From contig JAFREQ010000003.1 in the NCBI GenBank assembly GCA_025331565.1, forward strand, positions 10,657,001 through 10,721,000: DNA of 64,000 bases, read 5' to 3'. Below, piece by piece: positions 47,863 through 59,255 of the stretch. Numbering within the stretch: the first letter of the stretch is position 1; each line of letters begins with the position of its first letter. The notes beneath the pieces are model-generated. The model ran no database searches, had not been told where the DNA came from, and saw only the letters and a list, made by a program, of their open reading frames with translations. This stretch comes from Holacanthus passer (taxonomy: Eukaryota; Chordata; Actinopteri; Pomacanthidae). A program made the position numbers and the translations under genes.

Positions 47863-49351
47863 AGAAATGTGCTTTGCTTATTGTTGCTTCTCTAGGATGT
47901 TTGACCTTCACTGTCCAGAATGATGTATGTGCAGGATTCAATACCAGGAGGCTGTTTTCACATTCAGCTGCTGAAGGGGGAAAGTGTCTCTCTGCTCACC
48001 TCAAATCTGAGTTTAACAAGCAGGATTTTCATCGTCATGACTACTTTGGAAGCCAAGCATGGTCTAATATGAAACTAAAAGAGGTGTGGGTGAAAAATTG
48101 AAACCACTAGAGCACATACATTGAGAATGAGGTGTCCATAGATCTGGATTTCTAGTGAGGAGTGGACCTAACTTTAAGAATTTTAAACAAGGTATTTAAA
48201 CTTGTTTGTGGAAAAATATCTCAGAAAAATTATTTTTCAAAGTGTAAATTGTTTTTTTATACTTATATCTGTTTAACTCTACCATATATAATCTTAACAC
48301 AGCCATGCTCATATCGCATACCACTTATGACTCAATGAGGAAAGATTGCATTAGGGATGATTTTCCCGTTAGATAATATTGCAAAAATATTCCAAATTTG
48401 ATTTGAGTACTATTCAGAACCACTGGGAAATTAGACTTGTGTTTATGCTGGGAGATCGTTTTTTATTTCACATTATAATTGAGGTAAGAGAGGTACTTTC
48501 TATATACAGTAGCAGCATCAGCAGCTGAGCTAAAATGGGGATGGAAGGAAAGAAACTCACCCAGAGTGAACCAGCGAAACTTCTTGGAAGTAGCGCAAAC
48601 AGAAAATATAAATGCCAATTAAAAAAGTATGCAGCTAAAGCCTGAAAGTTTTCACCCCTCTATGATTTAATAGTTTAAATAGGGGCCTTAGGTGATGCAG
48701 GCATGATGGAGGGTGGGAAGGAGCGGAAGGTGGAGGATGGGTGTGCAGAGGCAAGGATAGTATAGTCAATATTTACCCTGAGTAATTGGTCTACACTTCC
48801 CCCAGCAAGATACACAGGCGTCCAGCGTCATCCCTGCCTTATCTCCTCCAGTTCCCCCTCACACACCCACCGTGTGACCACAGTCGCACGCAGCCGTGCC
48901 GTGCAGCTGTGCACAACGCCCCGTGGCTACCCACAACATAATAGTTAAAAGCATATGGGATGTATGAGTGAGCAGACACTGTCACGTCCATTAAAATTCT
49001 CCAGGTCACCTTGTTGGAGTGCTGCAGTGCCCACGGTGAACTGCGGTGACGTATTATTCTGTTAACAAGCTCATAGAGCGGTCGGTAATGAGCTGTGTAG
49101 CCTCACTTGCTTTGGTAATAAGGTGGGCCTGTTCGTTACCTCAAACCGCTGTAAGTATTCAGGCTTATTGCTGTATCGATAGAATGACAAGAGTATAGCA
49201 GTGAAAATGTGTTGAGCCTGCCAAAAGAGGAACTCACGGCTTGGATACAAGAAGTGATGCAAAGCTTTGCCATTGGCGAGTTTAGAGACTCATGGGAAAA
49301 GATGAGGTGTCTGTCAACCTCCTTTCTTCATTGCTTTTGTCCGTCTCTTTA

Positions 49352-49372
49352 ACACACACACACACACACACA
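49352..49372. repeat. CA microsatellite in intron 1
   Basis: About ten CA repeats. Confidence 0.93.
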
Positions 49373-50981
49373 ATACATACTCTGTCCTCTCTCTCATGCT
49401 CTCAAAGCAACTCTCCAATTAACCTCATGCCTCTTTGAAGTCGTTTCACATGTCTCCCTCCTGCACTTGCTCTGTGTGGGTCTGAATGGACATTTAGGTG
49501 GTACTTTGTTCACTTATGTTGTCGACATTAAAAGGGCCAAACGCACTTGTCTGTGTGTAAGCTTGTGGGTCTGTAAAGCCTCATAAAGGCTAGTGGGCTC
49601 TAAAGCATACTTGTGAAGTGTAAGAAGTACACGGCTACATTAGGAAGAACAAGTCAGATAGAGCCGGTAAACAAGAGTGTAGCTCAGGATTTTTGTACAG
49701 GATATTTAGCTTTTATATGTGACATAAACTTCATTTAAAAAAAATTTTTTTATGTGTATCTAAAAGATGACAACCAGTGTGTCAGCTTTGCAATAATATG
49801 CTCATTGTAACTATGATAGTTAATCTTTATACTATTTTTCTTGAAATATATTTAAGTATGTTTTTCAGTTAAAATAGTCAAACTAGTTGTATCTTAAGTC
49901 ATTCTGACTGCGATGGCTCAAAAAGAACTCCACGGTCTTTATCTAAGCCTTGGAACTTTACTGTGTCATCCTTCCTCTCTATCTCTCTATTCCTCTCTAA
50001 AGTGTGCGTGAGTCGAACGAGAGCGTGTGAAGACGGTGGTGTTTTCTCAGATAGATAAAAATAAGTCGATATTTGGCAGATTTCAAACATACTTGGACGG
50101 CTGTTTATATCTGTTTATATATAAAGCGCAGTCTGCAAGAAATGCTCCGTGCGCCATTTGGATTGGTGTTATTGTATTTAATGAAATGTTATACTACACA
50201 GGCACAAAAAAAATCCACTCCTAGCAATCATTAATATATATATATCAACTTTCATTGCATGCATTCATCAGCAGTGACTTCCCACCAATGAGAGAAATGA
50301 TCATTTAAATGCTTTCCAGCCCTCACTTCCTCTTTTCTATATTGCAAGAGACAAAAGAGAGGTTTGCATCATCCCCACAGAGGAACAGAAGGGTCATGCT
50401 GTCTCATTTATGAGAGGATCTATACATGGTTTCCACAACCTGCTGCAGTAAAGGGCAGCAGGAGGAGGATGATGTAAGAAGAGATGATTTCTACGTGTCA
50501 GTTACTCAGCTGTACTCTGGGAACTGACTACAACCACTAAGTGAATATCAACTAACTGTGTTGAACCTGCGCGCTCTGGTTATGAATTCGCAAGCATTCA
50601 AAGGTCAAATCTTTCCATTTGTATCGGAGTACGACGGATCTCCTCAGTAATGAATACTGCCTCGTCGAGGAGGCGTGCCTGTAATGATTAAATAGAGACA
50701 ACAAACTGTTTCTTCTGAATTCATTTGTCCGATTTGTTTTGAAATGCTGGGTGAACAGGAACAGCATTTTCTCTTTAGATGGCACCATTGTCGGATGTTT
50801 AATCTCTTTGCATACCTATGAAATCTGACGTGGTCCTATTATATGTGCTGTCACCACCGGCCTCCAACAATGAATTTTACATTTAATAAACCAGCAGGCT
50901 TTGCAGGAAATGTGCTAATTGATTTGTGGAACAAAAGGATACTGATGCACAGCACAAACAGACCCTGAGAGAGAGGGTTTT

Positions 50982-51003
50982 TGTTTGTTTGTTTGTTTGT
51001 TTT
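50982..51003. repeat. (TTTG)5 tetranucleotide repeat
   Basis: Uninterrupted TTTG/GTTT units about 1 kb before exon 2. Confidence 0.93.
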
Positions 51004-51983
51004 AGGAATCATTTTGCCACTCATGGAAAACATCAGCTCCAACACAGTCCTCTGCAGTAAAAAGGTGACAACAGATGAGCTATGAATTATGGTCTTTGGG
51101 ATGGTGTTTATGGAAAGTCTCATGTTTTTGAGTCAGGTGTAAAATCCACTAGTGTCATCACATCACTGTCAGTGGGAGATATTTGAGTATTTAAATCAAA
51201 GTATGGAAGTTTAGTTAGTAATGATAACATGGATGCAAGAAAAAAAATTCAGTGTAGCACCTTTTTTCTTTCATTTCACATCACTGCACTTTTACAATTG
51301 GAGTTGTGTGAGAAAGAGCTATAGAGTGACCCAATCGGTCACTTTACTGGTTAACCACGCCGTCACATACGGCTTCAGTCCACACCTCCTATGTCCTGCT
51401 CTCGAGTGTGATGAGGTGGCAGCATGAAAGCATTCCCCGAGTCTGTCCGGACCTCCTCATTACTGCCCTATCGTTTTGTTTACGAGCTAAACCGCTCACT
51501 GCAGAGTGTCAAACCTCAGCCGAAAGGCCATGTTTCACATTCCAGCCCATTATGCCGCAGCTGCACTGCGTCAACTTCAGATGCCCCATACTAGTTCAGG
51601 GCCCCGGCTTTCTGCTGAGTGTGTTTATTTCTGGTCTGGGTGTGTGCGTATCCGTGCATCTGTGTCAAAGACGTAATTATGTGCTTTGTTTATGTGCGAG
51701 CGTTCCTTGGTGTTTGTGCCCTTATCTGCCCAATTATGATGCTGCCCTGTTCTAAAGTGACGCTCATGCCCACAGTACTGTTAACACCGAACGACCTCCT
51801 CTGCTTTTTAAATAGAGCCTTTTACTTTTTCCCATTTTGACTGCAGTGATGTGTATCGCTGGAATGCAATATCCCTCCACCTGTTTAATTTCTTCATGGA
51901 GTGAGATTGTAACTCTCTTTCTTGTTGTCCTCTTTTTTTCTCCCCTTCTTCTTCCTGTGTCTTTCTATCTGTTTATCAATCAG

Positions 51984-52130
51984 AGAGCCAGCTGCTCCCG
52001 GGGAATAACTTCACCACCGAGTGCAACATCCCTGGAAACTTCATGTGTGGAGATGGGAAATGCGTCCCAGGTGGCTGGCAGTGTGACGGATTGCCCGACT
52101 GCTTTGACAAGAGCGACGAGAAGGGCTGTC
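51984..52130 (+). CDS. ldlrad3: ldlrad3 exon 2: LDLa module 1
   Basis: This 147-nt phase 1-1 exon runs from acceptor CAG (51981-51983) to donor GTAAGT (52131). It encodes residues 18-66 and the first base of codon 67. It starts ESQLLPGNNFT (an N-glycosylation sequon at Asn26), then a complete LDLa module with Cys31, 39, 44, 51, 57 and 66. The calcium-site residues Trp49, Asp52, Asp56, Asp62 and Glu63 are in place, and the signature is CDGLPDC..KSDEKGC. The segment CDGLPDCFDKSDEK is identical to what I know of mammalian LDLRAD3, which secures the gene identity. In mammals this is the module contacted by the VEEV glycoproteins. Disulfides and calcium would stabilise the fold outside the cell. 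Confidence 0.96.
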
Positions 52131-52435
52131 GTAAGTTAAGACTCCATTATCGAATCCTCTTTTCTTTTTTTTTTTCCCCCCACCTTTTAGCTGTGCCTCA
52201 GAGCAATCAAGCCAGATAGACTGTTTAGAGTCGCGTCGTGTCTCCTCAACTCTTGAACTTCTCTCGCTATCCAACGTTGCAGTTGTGCTTCGTCTCCTGT
52301 CTCCATCCATAGAGCCATAAGGGCCATTTAAACCTAATTTGCTGCCAACCTAAATGAACTTCCCTCCTCAATCCTCGGCTCGCCCTCCCCCTCCCCCTCC
52401 AACACTCTTCTTCCTCCTCCTTCTCCCCCCGACAG

Positions 52436-52536
52436 ACCCTCGGCCCCAGTTTAGCACCGGGGCAAAACTTAATACCATCAAAGCAAGGGCCGATTACTAC
52501 AGCACGCAGGAAGAGCAGCGCATGCATAATTCTACT
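52436..52536 (+). CDS. Possible alternative ldlrad3 exon 2a
   Basis: A 101-nt segment preceded by a long C/T tract and GACAG (52431-52435) and followed by GTAAGG (52537). Spliced to exon 2 (phase 1), it reads 34 codons without a stop: HPRPQFSTG near the start and DYYSTQEEQRMHNST at the end. It leaves phase 0. It resembles no domain I know. Intron length from exon 2 would be 305 nt. Without splicing at 52537, the frame stops four codons later at 52549-52551. Chance is possible; the call rests on splice signals and phase only. Confidence 0.25.
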
Positions 52537-52631
52537 GTAAGGCTACAGTAATAGTTCAGTTTTGATCCTCACTTTTAGCGGGCTTTGATCTTTCTGGTCT
52601 GCTGCTCCTCCTCCTCCCCCTCCTCCCTCAG

Positions 52632-52733
52632 CCGGAGCTCCACGCTAAGATGGGATTGCTGATGAAGATTGACTTTGAGGCCCTGCCACGGCGAATGGAA
52701 ACCCCCCATCTCCAGATATATTCATCTCTTTAA
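52632..52733 (+). CDS. Possible alternative ldlrad3 terminal exon 2b
   Basis: Preceded by an excellent polypyrimidine tract and CCTCAG (52626-52631). In phase 0, as left by segment 2a, it reads 33 codons (PELHAKMGLLMKIDFEALP early, ending QIYSSL) to TAA 52731-52733. The 95-nt gap from 2a is a normal size for a fish mini-intron. Joined to exons 1, 2 and 2a, it would give a short protein with one LDLa module and no membrane span. No known domain is recognised. Confidence 0.22.
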   Translation, partial: PELHAKMGLLMKIDFEALPRRMETPHLQIYSSL

Positions 52734-53028
52734 CTGTCTCACACTCCCATTTTCACTTCCCTCCGCGCCCTCCCTCTTTATCCGATCTGATTATTTTTGG
52801 CTTGTGCAATTTGCTTCACAGGGGTTTGTTTTCAATTAGAAAAAGCATAACCCTCTTCTTCCGCTAATTCCCTGCCAAAAAAAAAAAAATCACATATGGT
52901 TTGTCCTCCGTTCTGTCACCTCTCGCATTTTCTCCTTTACTCATCCTCCAGCAGTCAGTGTTCTCTCTTGCTGGCAGCTCAGGGAACGAGCGAACTCCTC
53001 TTGACAAACTTGTGTCCCGTGGCATGCA

Positions 53029-53029
<1 letters not shown>

Positions 53030-53062
<33 letters not shown>
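53030..53062. repeat. (CA)16 microsatellite in intron 2
   Basis: Uninterrupted CA tract. Confidence 0.95.
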
Positions 53063-53065
<3 letters not shown>

Positions 53066-53641
53066 CATCAATCTTCTTAGTTTGTAACACAGCTGTCAAT
53101 TTAAGTTATATATATATACACACAGGAGAATTTCAGGAGGTGTCCTAGACTGTATTTTTTAGTGTACTTTTACTACTAACATCCCCAGTACTTATAAAAG
53201 TCTGTACCCCAGATTCTCATCACTCAGTGGCCTTAAACTGTCAACACCTGTCAGACCTGGAAAAAAATAATATTCCAATGCATTTGAACTAAATGCATCA
53301 GAATTAGGTACATTAACTCATCTAATCACGGCGCTCACGTGCCAGTTCATGACATCCGCAAGCACTTTCACTTTGAACCGACAAACAAGCAAGATTTTTT
53401 TTTCCCCTGTTACTGACACTACATGCTATACTGCTAAAGATAAAAGCAAGTTATCATACAGCATCACACTCCGGTTGTCAGAGGTCTATTTGTGTTTGTT
53501 GTCGACATCTACATTATCTGCACTGGCATAAGTGGGCCTTATTATCCTCAAATAGATGGTTACTTGTCAGTCGATATCTCCGGCGACTGCTTCACAAAAA
53601 ATCCCCAGACAAACCTCCGGCTCCATTAGGGGCTCTGCGGG

Positions 53642-53660
53642 GACAGACAGACAGACAGAC
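53642..53660. repeat. (GACA) tetranucleotide repeat
   Basis: Four to five GACA units followed by GGAGGGAGGG. Confidence 0.92.
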
Positions 53661-56586
53661 GGAGGGAGGGGGAAACAAGAGAGTTAGAAGGGAAGGAGAG
53701 GCGGTGGAGATGAGACCTCATTATGGCGGCTACAGAAGGAGTTCTGTCTGGATGTCTATTATCTGAGGAGAACACAATGCCTGGAAACTGTGAGACTGCA
53801 GCACTGGATTCTCTGCAAGTACAATCATAATTAGACATCCCCCCTAAGAACACACACACACACACACAGGGTTATACAGCATATATGTATATTTAACAGA
53901 GGGGGATGTTTTATGTGTTAACTTTGCTTCTTCTTCTGTCATTGAGCCACATGAATAGTGTGTTTAAACACAGACTTATATCAGTTTTGCGAAATATTAT
54001 AGACTGACTGATATTAGACTGACATTTTTTACTTTTATGTAATCAAGTAGGACAGATGATGATGATGTCTGCAATCAGTCACATTCAGTGTCCACAGGAT
54101 CTTGAACAGTCTTATATGTTGATAAATCTATTTATATAGGTATTAAATTTTGTTTCATTTTCAATATGTATATTTGTCCATAGAGGTCTTATGCTAAAGT
54201 TGCATGAATTTAATCATTGCATAAGCACATAGTGGGATTCTGTAGTTTATTTATGGTATCCTGCTAAATTTGACATCATATGCAAAGGACAAACATTAGC
54301 ACACACTGCGACCCGCTGACTGACTGCTGCTTGATAATGTTACGCAGAGGTCCATTCATACTCGGGTGTTAAACTACCTAGCTAATGGGGAAATGCAATT
54401 TTTCAGACAAATGGTTGGAGGACAATGAGTTTGAACCATGGCTGAGTCTCTGGAATTAACCATGAGGCGTTCCGCCGTGTAGGCAGACAGAGGCACCATG
54501 GGACGCAGACAGCAGATCTCTATGGTGCATTTCTGTGCTACACAACTGTCCCATTTTTTTTTTTAACACTTTCAACCACTTTTCTCCTCAATTAGTCCAT
54601 TTCAAGTGGAGAAAGAGACTAGATCATTAAAGCATTTAGCAGCATCCATGCTTTTCTCTCTGCCTCACTGAGCCTTGCATGCCTAGACATATGCATTAAC
54701 TTTGTGTATTTTTAATATGTATGTGTGAACATATAAAATCTTGTGCTCCAGGACCAGTCTCTATTTTTACCATGTACATTTGCACCACAAGACAGCTGTA
54801 GTTAGAGGATAGATCCCCTGTAAGCCCACGCTGTATAGCCAGCACATTGTGCTGATTCAGTTGTCTTTGATCCAAGGAATATTTATGCAGAGCTTGAGGT
54901 AAAGGTCATATGTGGTGACATCTCCCTGGTGTCTCATTAATGAAAATTTTGGTTTTGGAAACTATGTAGCTAAAGGGGAGACAAAGGAGAACAAATCAGT
55001 TTGGACTTGCAAATTACTTGAATCTTGAATCTGTGGGAAATTTGCAAGAAGAATTTTGCAAAAGCACCAACAAGCACAATCGCTCGCACTGTGCAGAAGT
55101 TTCCAATAGACAGAACCACCCACGCATGAACTTACGATGACATTTTCTGGCCAGTTTTCACTTTTTACCAATAGTTGCCTCAGAAATAAACTTTTCTAGC
55201 TCTTTCTTTTTTTTTTTTACCTGACTGTATTTTGTTCCAGTGCTGTCAGCGGGTGAGAGAGTTCAGAAGAGAATAATCCAAACCTGGTCTGCATTTGCTT
55301 GCCTCTGTCCTTTATTTATTTACTCATTGTAGATGTGTCCCAGTCGGTTACGCCTCATAGGCCGGGAATTGTCTCTCGAATGGTCAGAGAATGTTTATTC
55401 ACCTAGAAAAAGACAGGCTTCTCCCTTCCTCCCAATCCCCGCTGCTCCTCTCTTGTTTGTTTGCTCTTCCGGTCCCCTCTAGCACAGGGGTCAACTTGAG
55501 TCATGTAAATACTTTTTTGCTGGCTCTTAAATAACAGTCTGGGCTGAGAAAGGAAGAGGCAATATTTCCAGCCTGAGTCTTATTGCATTAAAGATGCAGC
55601 TTATTGTATTACTGTCCTGCTGCGCGAGGCCAGGACCCCCCCTACAGATCGTTTTTATCAAGTCCAATTTTATATGGAGTGTAACCTCTGCCGTGCTCCG
55701 CATGAATTTAACTGAATTTCAGATGAGAACCTATCAGTAGTTTTTACAGTATCTCCAACATTGAGCATCTTTTCTACATATGTGGGTATTTTATATGTGT
55801 ATACAGTATGTGTTGGCACATCTGAGGGGTCTTCAAGCAATGATTCAGAAACAGGCTGCTGACTAATTCCTCACACAGAGAGGTCAAAAGTACCAGGCTG
55901 CTCTCTGGTGTCCATAACGACAGCCTGGGAGGGTGTTAGACGAAATGGATACTGACAGAGGAGAGAAGGAGGAGAGCTGACTGAGCTTACTGGGCCTCAG
56001 AGCCAGGATTAGCCTCTTTGCCCTTGTCTGGGCAGAGCATGAGCAGGCGAGAGAGGAGAGATACGTAGAGGGGCTGAAAGGGTGAGTGGACATGATGTAT
56101 AAAGCAAGAAGTGTGGAATCAAAGATGGGCAGGGGGGTAGAAATGTGGTTGGGAGAAAGAGAAAAGACAGAAGTACATTTCAAAGGAGTGACTGTTCTGA
56201 ACTTGCAGTCCTCGAGGCTGTGGTCATGGCCTCTTTGCGTGGAAGAATCTATGTTTTCACACTTAAAAAGTTCTGTGCAAGTTGCTCTGCTTTTAACTAG
56301 GCCATCAGCAGGGCCGGTGGCTCTGAAGGATCAAAGGTCAGTCGTGCAAAAAGGGCTGCTCATCACTTCATATTCTGCTCAAAACAAAGTTAGCATGTCA
56401 GCATGTCCTGGATCAAGGCTGATGTGCCTTGTCTTTGGCCACTTCTTCAATATATAATGACGTTGCCTGTCTTTTGAAAACAAAATTTTCTATTTAAAAA
56501 ATCTTTTCAGTTTCCAGTCTCGAACAAGATGTTTCTCATCGAGCCACTCTTTTCTTTATTCATTCAATTTATTTCTTTATTCATTC

Positions 56587-56800
56587 CAAACCTGGGGGTC
56601 GGGACCCCCCTAAAGGGCTCGCAGGTGAAGTCTGCCAGGTCGCACGACGATAAACAGGATGGTTGAGACCGAAAAAAATTTTCTTCTATCCGAAATGTAA
56701 TTTTTTTTTTGACTGACCTTTTTTTTGTGAAATACTGAATCATTTTAGTCTTTCAGGCTGTGTTACTTTTGAAAGAGGAAATAACACAATCTTCCACTTC
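56587..56800 (+). repeat. Fragment of a hAT-like teleost repeat
   Basis: 'aaacctgggggtcgggaccc' followed by 'taaagggctcgcaggtgaag' is a terminal signature I recognise from abundant fish DNA-transposon relics ('..acctgggggtcgggacccc..'). The tail is T-rich and diverged. No coding capacity and no second end is clear. Confidence 0.5.
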
Positions 56801-59231
56801 AAATGAAATGTTGAAATCATAAGCAATAAAATGAACCATTGCTTAGTTCAATACACTCCAGGGGTTTAGCTAAAATTAGATGAATATTGCTGCAAAACTC
56901 ACATTTCCAAGTCAGTTCGCTGACTTGGTGTCTCTTCTTTACTTGGACTACACATTTAAGCATTTAGCATTTGTGAAGGGAAAATCACTTTGTTTGAACC
57001 GCTTATCCATCGTGAAGCTTTTTTTATACCATAAGATTTTCTGTCAAATACACACTGTATATGCCAATAGCATAACTCCTGGCCTGCTTATTCAATCACA
57101 AGGAGACACACAGGAAGGACAGAAAACTGGAGGCTCGTACAAGGGCGGACGTTTTGTCAGTCAGTTTAAAAGTCTATTAATACCTCATAACAATACGGGA
57201 TATACCTGTTTGGAGTTTTCATTACCTGATGCACCATTTATTGATCCTTTTAGCTCTTCACAACAATTAGGAGCAAAATAAATTCAGTTCATTGGATTAC
57301 TCAAATATTATCACATTATTGCTTTCTGCCGTGGCAATGCAGCCAAAGCCTGGAGCGACATCAATGGTGCTTTTTTGTTGTTGTTTTTTTTTTTTTTTGT
57401 TGTGTACTGACCTCCAAAAAATGCCCATGAGATACTGAGTTCAAACGAGCCGCTAAATGCTTATCAACAACAAAGTTCTCCTCAACAGCAGGGGTGGAAA
57501 TAGCAAAAAAGACTCCTGAGACAGATCGGGTATGATTTAGATATCAACGTTCCACACGCTGCCAATTCTTTACCAAACCCCACCGTGGGTAGGAGAGGGG
57601 TTGCTAAGATTAGGAGTGTGTATTTATGAGATAAGAGCGGTGACCAATGCTCCCGACTCTAACACAAAGAGGCACATACTGCTGACAGATCTGTTTTTAT
57701 TCTTCAGTTCGTGCTTTGCTTCGTCGTGCATAGGTGTCCTCTGCTCCGAGAGAGCATTTGTTTTAGTGTCTGCGCGTGGGTGTGCGCATTTGGGAGGGCA
57801 TCGCGGAAGAAAGGGCACGTGGGATTGGAGGAGTTTTGAGGGACTGGAGAACGGAACATGTCATGTTTGTGTGGGTTGTTTTAGCTCAGCTCGGAATAAA
57901 AAAAACTGTCGAGAGAGTAAAAAGACAATAGAATGAAAATGAGGAGAATATGGAGCATTCATAGCAGGGAAAGTTCATGGGAATGATCGCGGTGCATCCC
58001 ATGTGATTTATGGTTGATCCATGAGTTGGTGTAATTAATACCAAACAACAGGGATGAAATATTGATTAGGGTCTTACACGCAGTCCTATTTTCTTTTTTC
58101 GTTTTCTCTTTTAGATGGAGTGCTCTTCTTGTCCGATAAATAGTCACAAATTAGGCAAAATGATTGCTTCGAAGTCTTCAAAGACGTAAGAAATGCTGTC
58201 TTGTCATTTCACAATACAATGTCGGGCGCTCCCAGTTCAAACAAGGCAATTTTCACCAGCATGCTGCTTTCTATGATGAATATTGCAGCAGGGTTATTAT
58301 CAGACAGATCGCTCGCTGCTTTTTCACTATATGCCCTTGCTTCCCTCTCCTTTTATCACAAGTTGCTGAAGTATTACTGATATTTTGCACATGCGGCTGC
58401 TGTATGCTATATGAAGCGCACTTGTTTCATCATCTAGCATAAAGTTTGATGGCTTTGCAGAACGCCAGCGGCCCGTAAACACTTGGCCCCTGAGATCAAG
58501 GCAGCTCTGTAATGTTGCAATGCCTCTTCCTGCACGCAGAAGGTTATTGCATTGTACAACATGCGTGCAGCGGCTTAGACTGTGAAATGTACGGAATGAT
58601 TATTTTGATCCCCAAGCCCTCTAGACTGAAACTACCTTGCCCTTCTTGCTTACACCCTGACTCCATTACCTATTGATTTCCTCCCCTCAGAAATGCTCAG
58701 CAAGGTCAGAGAAACCTTTGAAGTCCTCGGCTGTCTCCACTCGTTCTCGGGCCTCTGTTCACCCTCCGCTGTTTTCTTTCTTATTAGTCTCTTCCTCCAG
58801 TGTTTCTCCTCACTCCGTCAATCATGCAAGCCCATCACGACCCGAGCCTACTTGTGCCGAACAAGTTATTCTGTTCTCCAGGGAAGCGAAGGAGGTAGAA
58901 AAGGGGAGAAGGGGCATAGAGGTGCGTGTTGACTGTGCAACAGGAGTTGTCGGATTCAGCCTGGCATGAACGCTGAAGCCACCGGGGAGATAGAGATGGT
59001 GGAAAGAAGAGACAAACAGCAGTATTCACTTAGATTATAAAAATGATGTACTCTAAAACCCAAAATGTGCCACTGTGCTACACTCCCTGGCCTAGATTTG
59101 TTTTTCTTTCAGAAAGGAATATTTTGGAATAACACAAATGAAGTGTGGATGTTGGCAGACAGCAATATTTTTAATTCAAAATGTTCTTGTGGAAGAAATC
59201 TGAGGCAGATGTCAAAACAGGCACCTCAATC

Positions 59232-59255
59232 GTGTGTTTGTGTGTGTGTGTGTGT
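59232..59255. repeat. TG microsatellite in intron 2
   Basis: TG tract with one 'tt' interruption near its start. Confidence 0.9.

Larger units (their letters stand above)
26886..51983 (+). other. ldlrad3: ldlrad3 intron 1 (25.1 kb)
   Basis: Bounded by donor GTGAGT (26886) and acceptor TCAATCAG (51976-51983). No nested gene is supported on either strand; the longest frame (126 codons at 37386-37766) is Arg/Pro/Lys-rich low-complexity sequence. Contents that can be named: microsatellites (28522, 31078, 38936, 39006, 45850, 49352, 50982), homopolymers (36721 A-run, 43955 A-run, 46910 T-run) and MITE fragments at 44858-45240 and 47609-47862. Blocks at 34200-34400, 40200-40460 and 47020-47460 have the complex, non-repetitive, AT-rich look of conserved enhancers, but this is only an impression. 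Confidence 0.85.

Noticed and set aside
50219..50246. TA-rich run as a possible transposon target
   Set aside because: Only a short ATATAT stretch with no element or duplication next to it.
58673..58969. Acceptor-like CCCCTCAG at about 58682-58689 followed by a 98-codon frame in intron 2
   Set aside because: No donor or phase fits with exons 2 and 3, and the frame shows Ser-rich chance composition.
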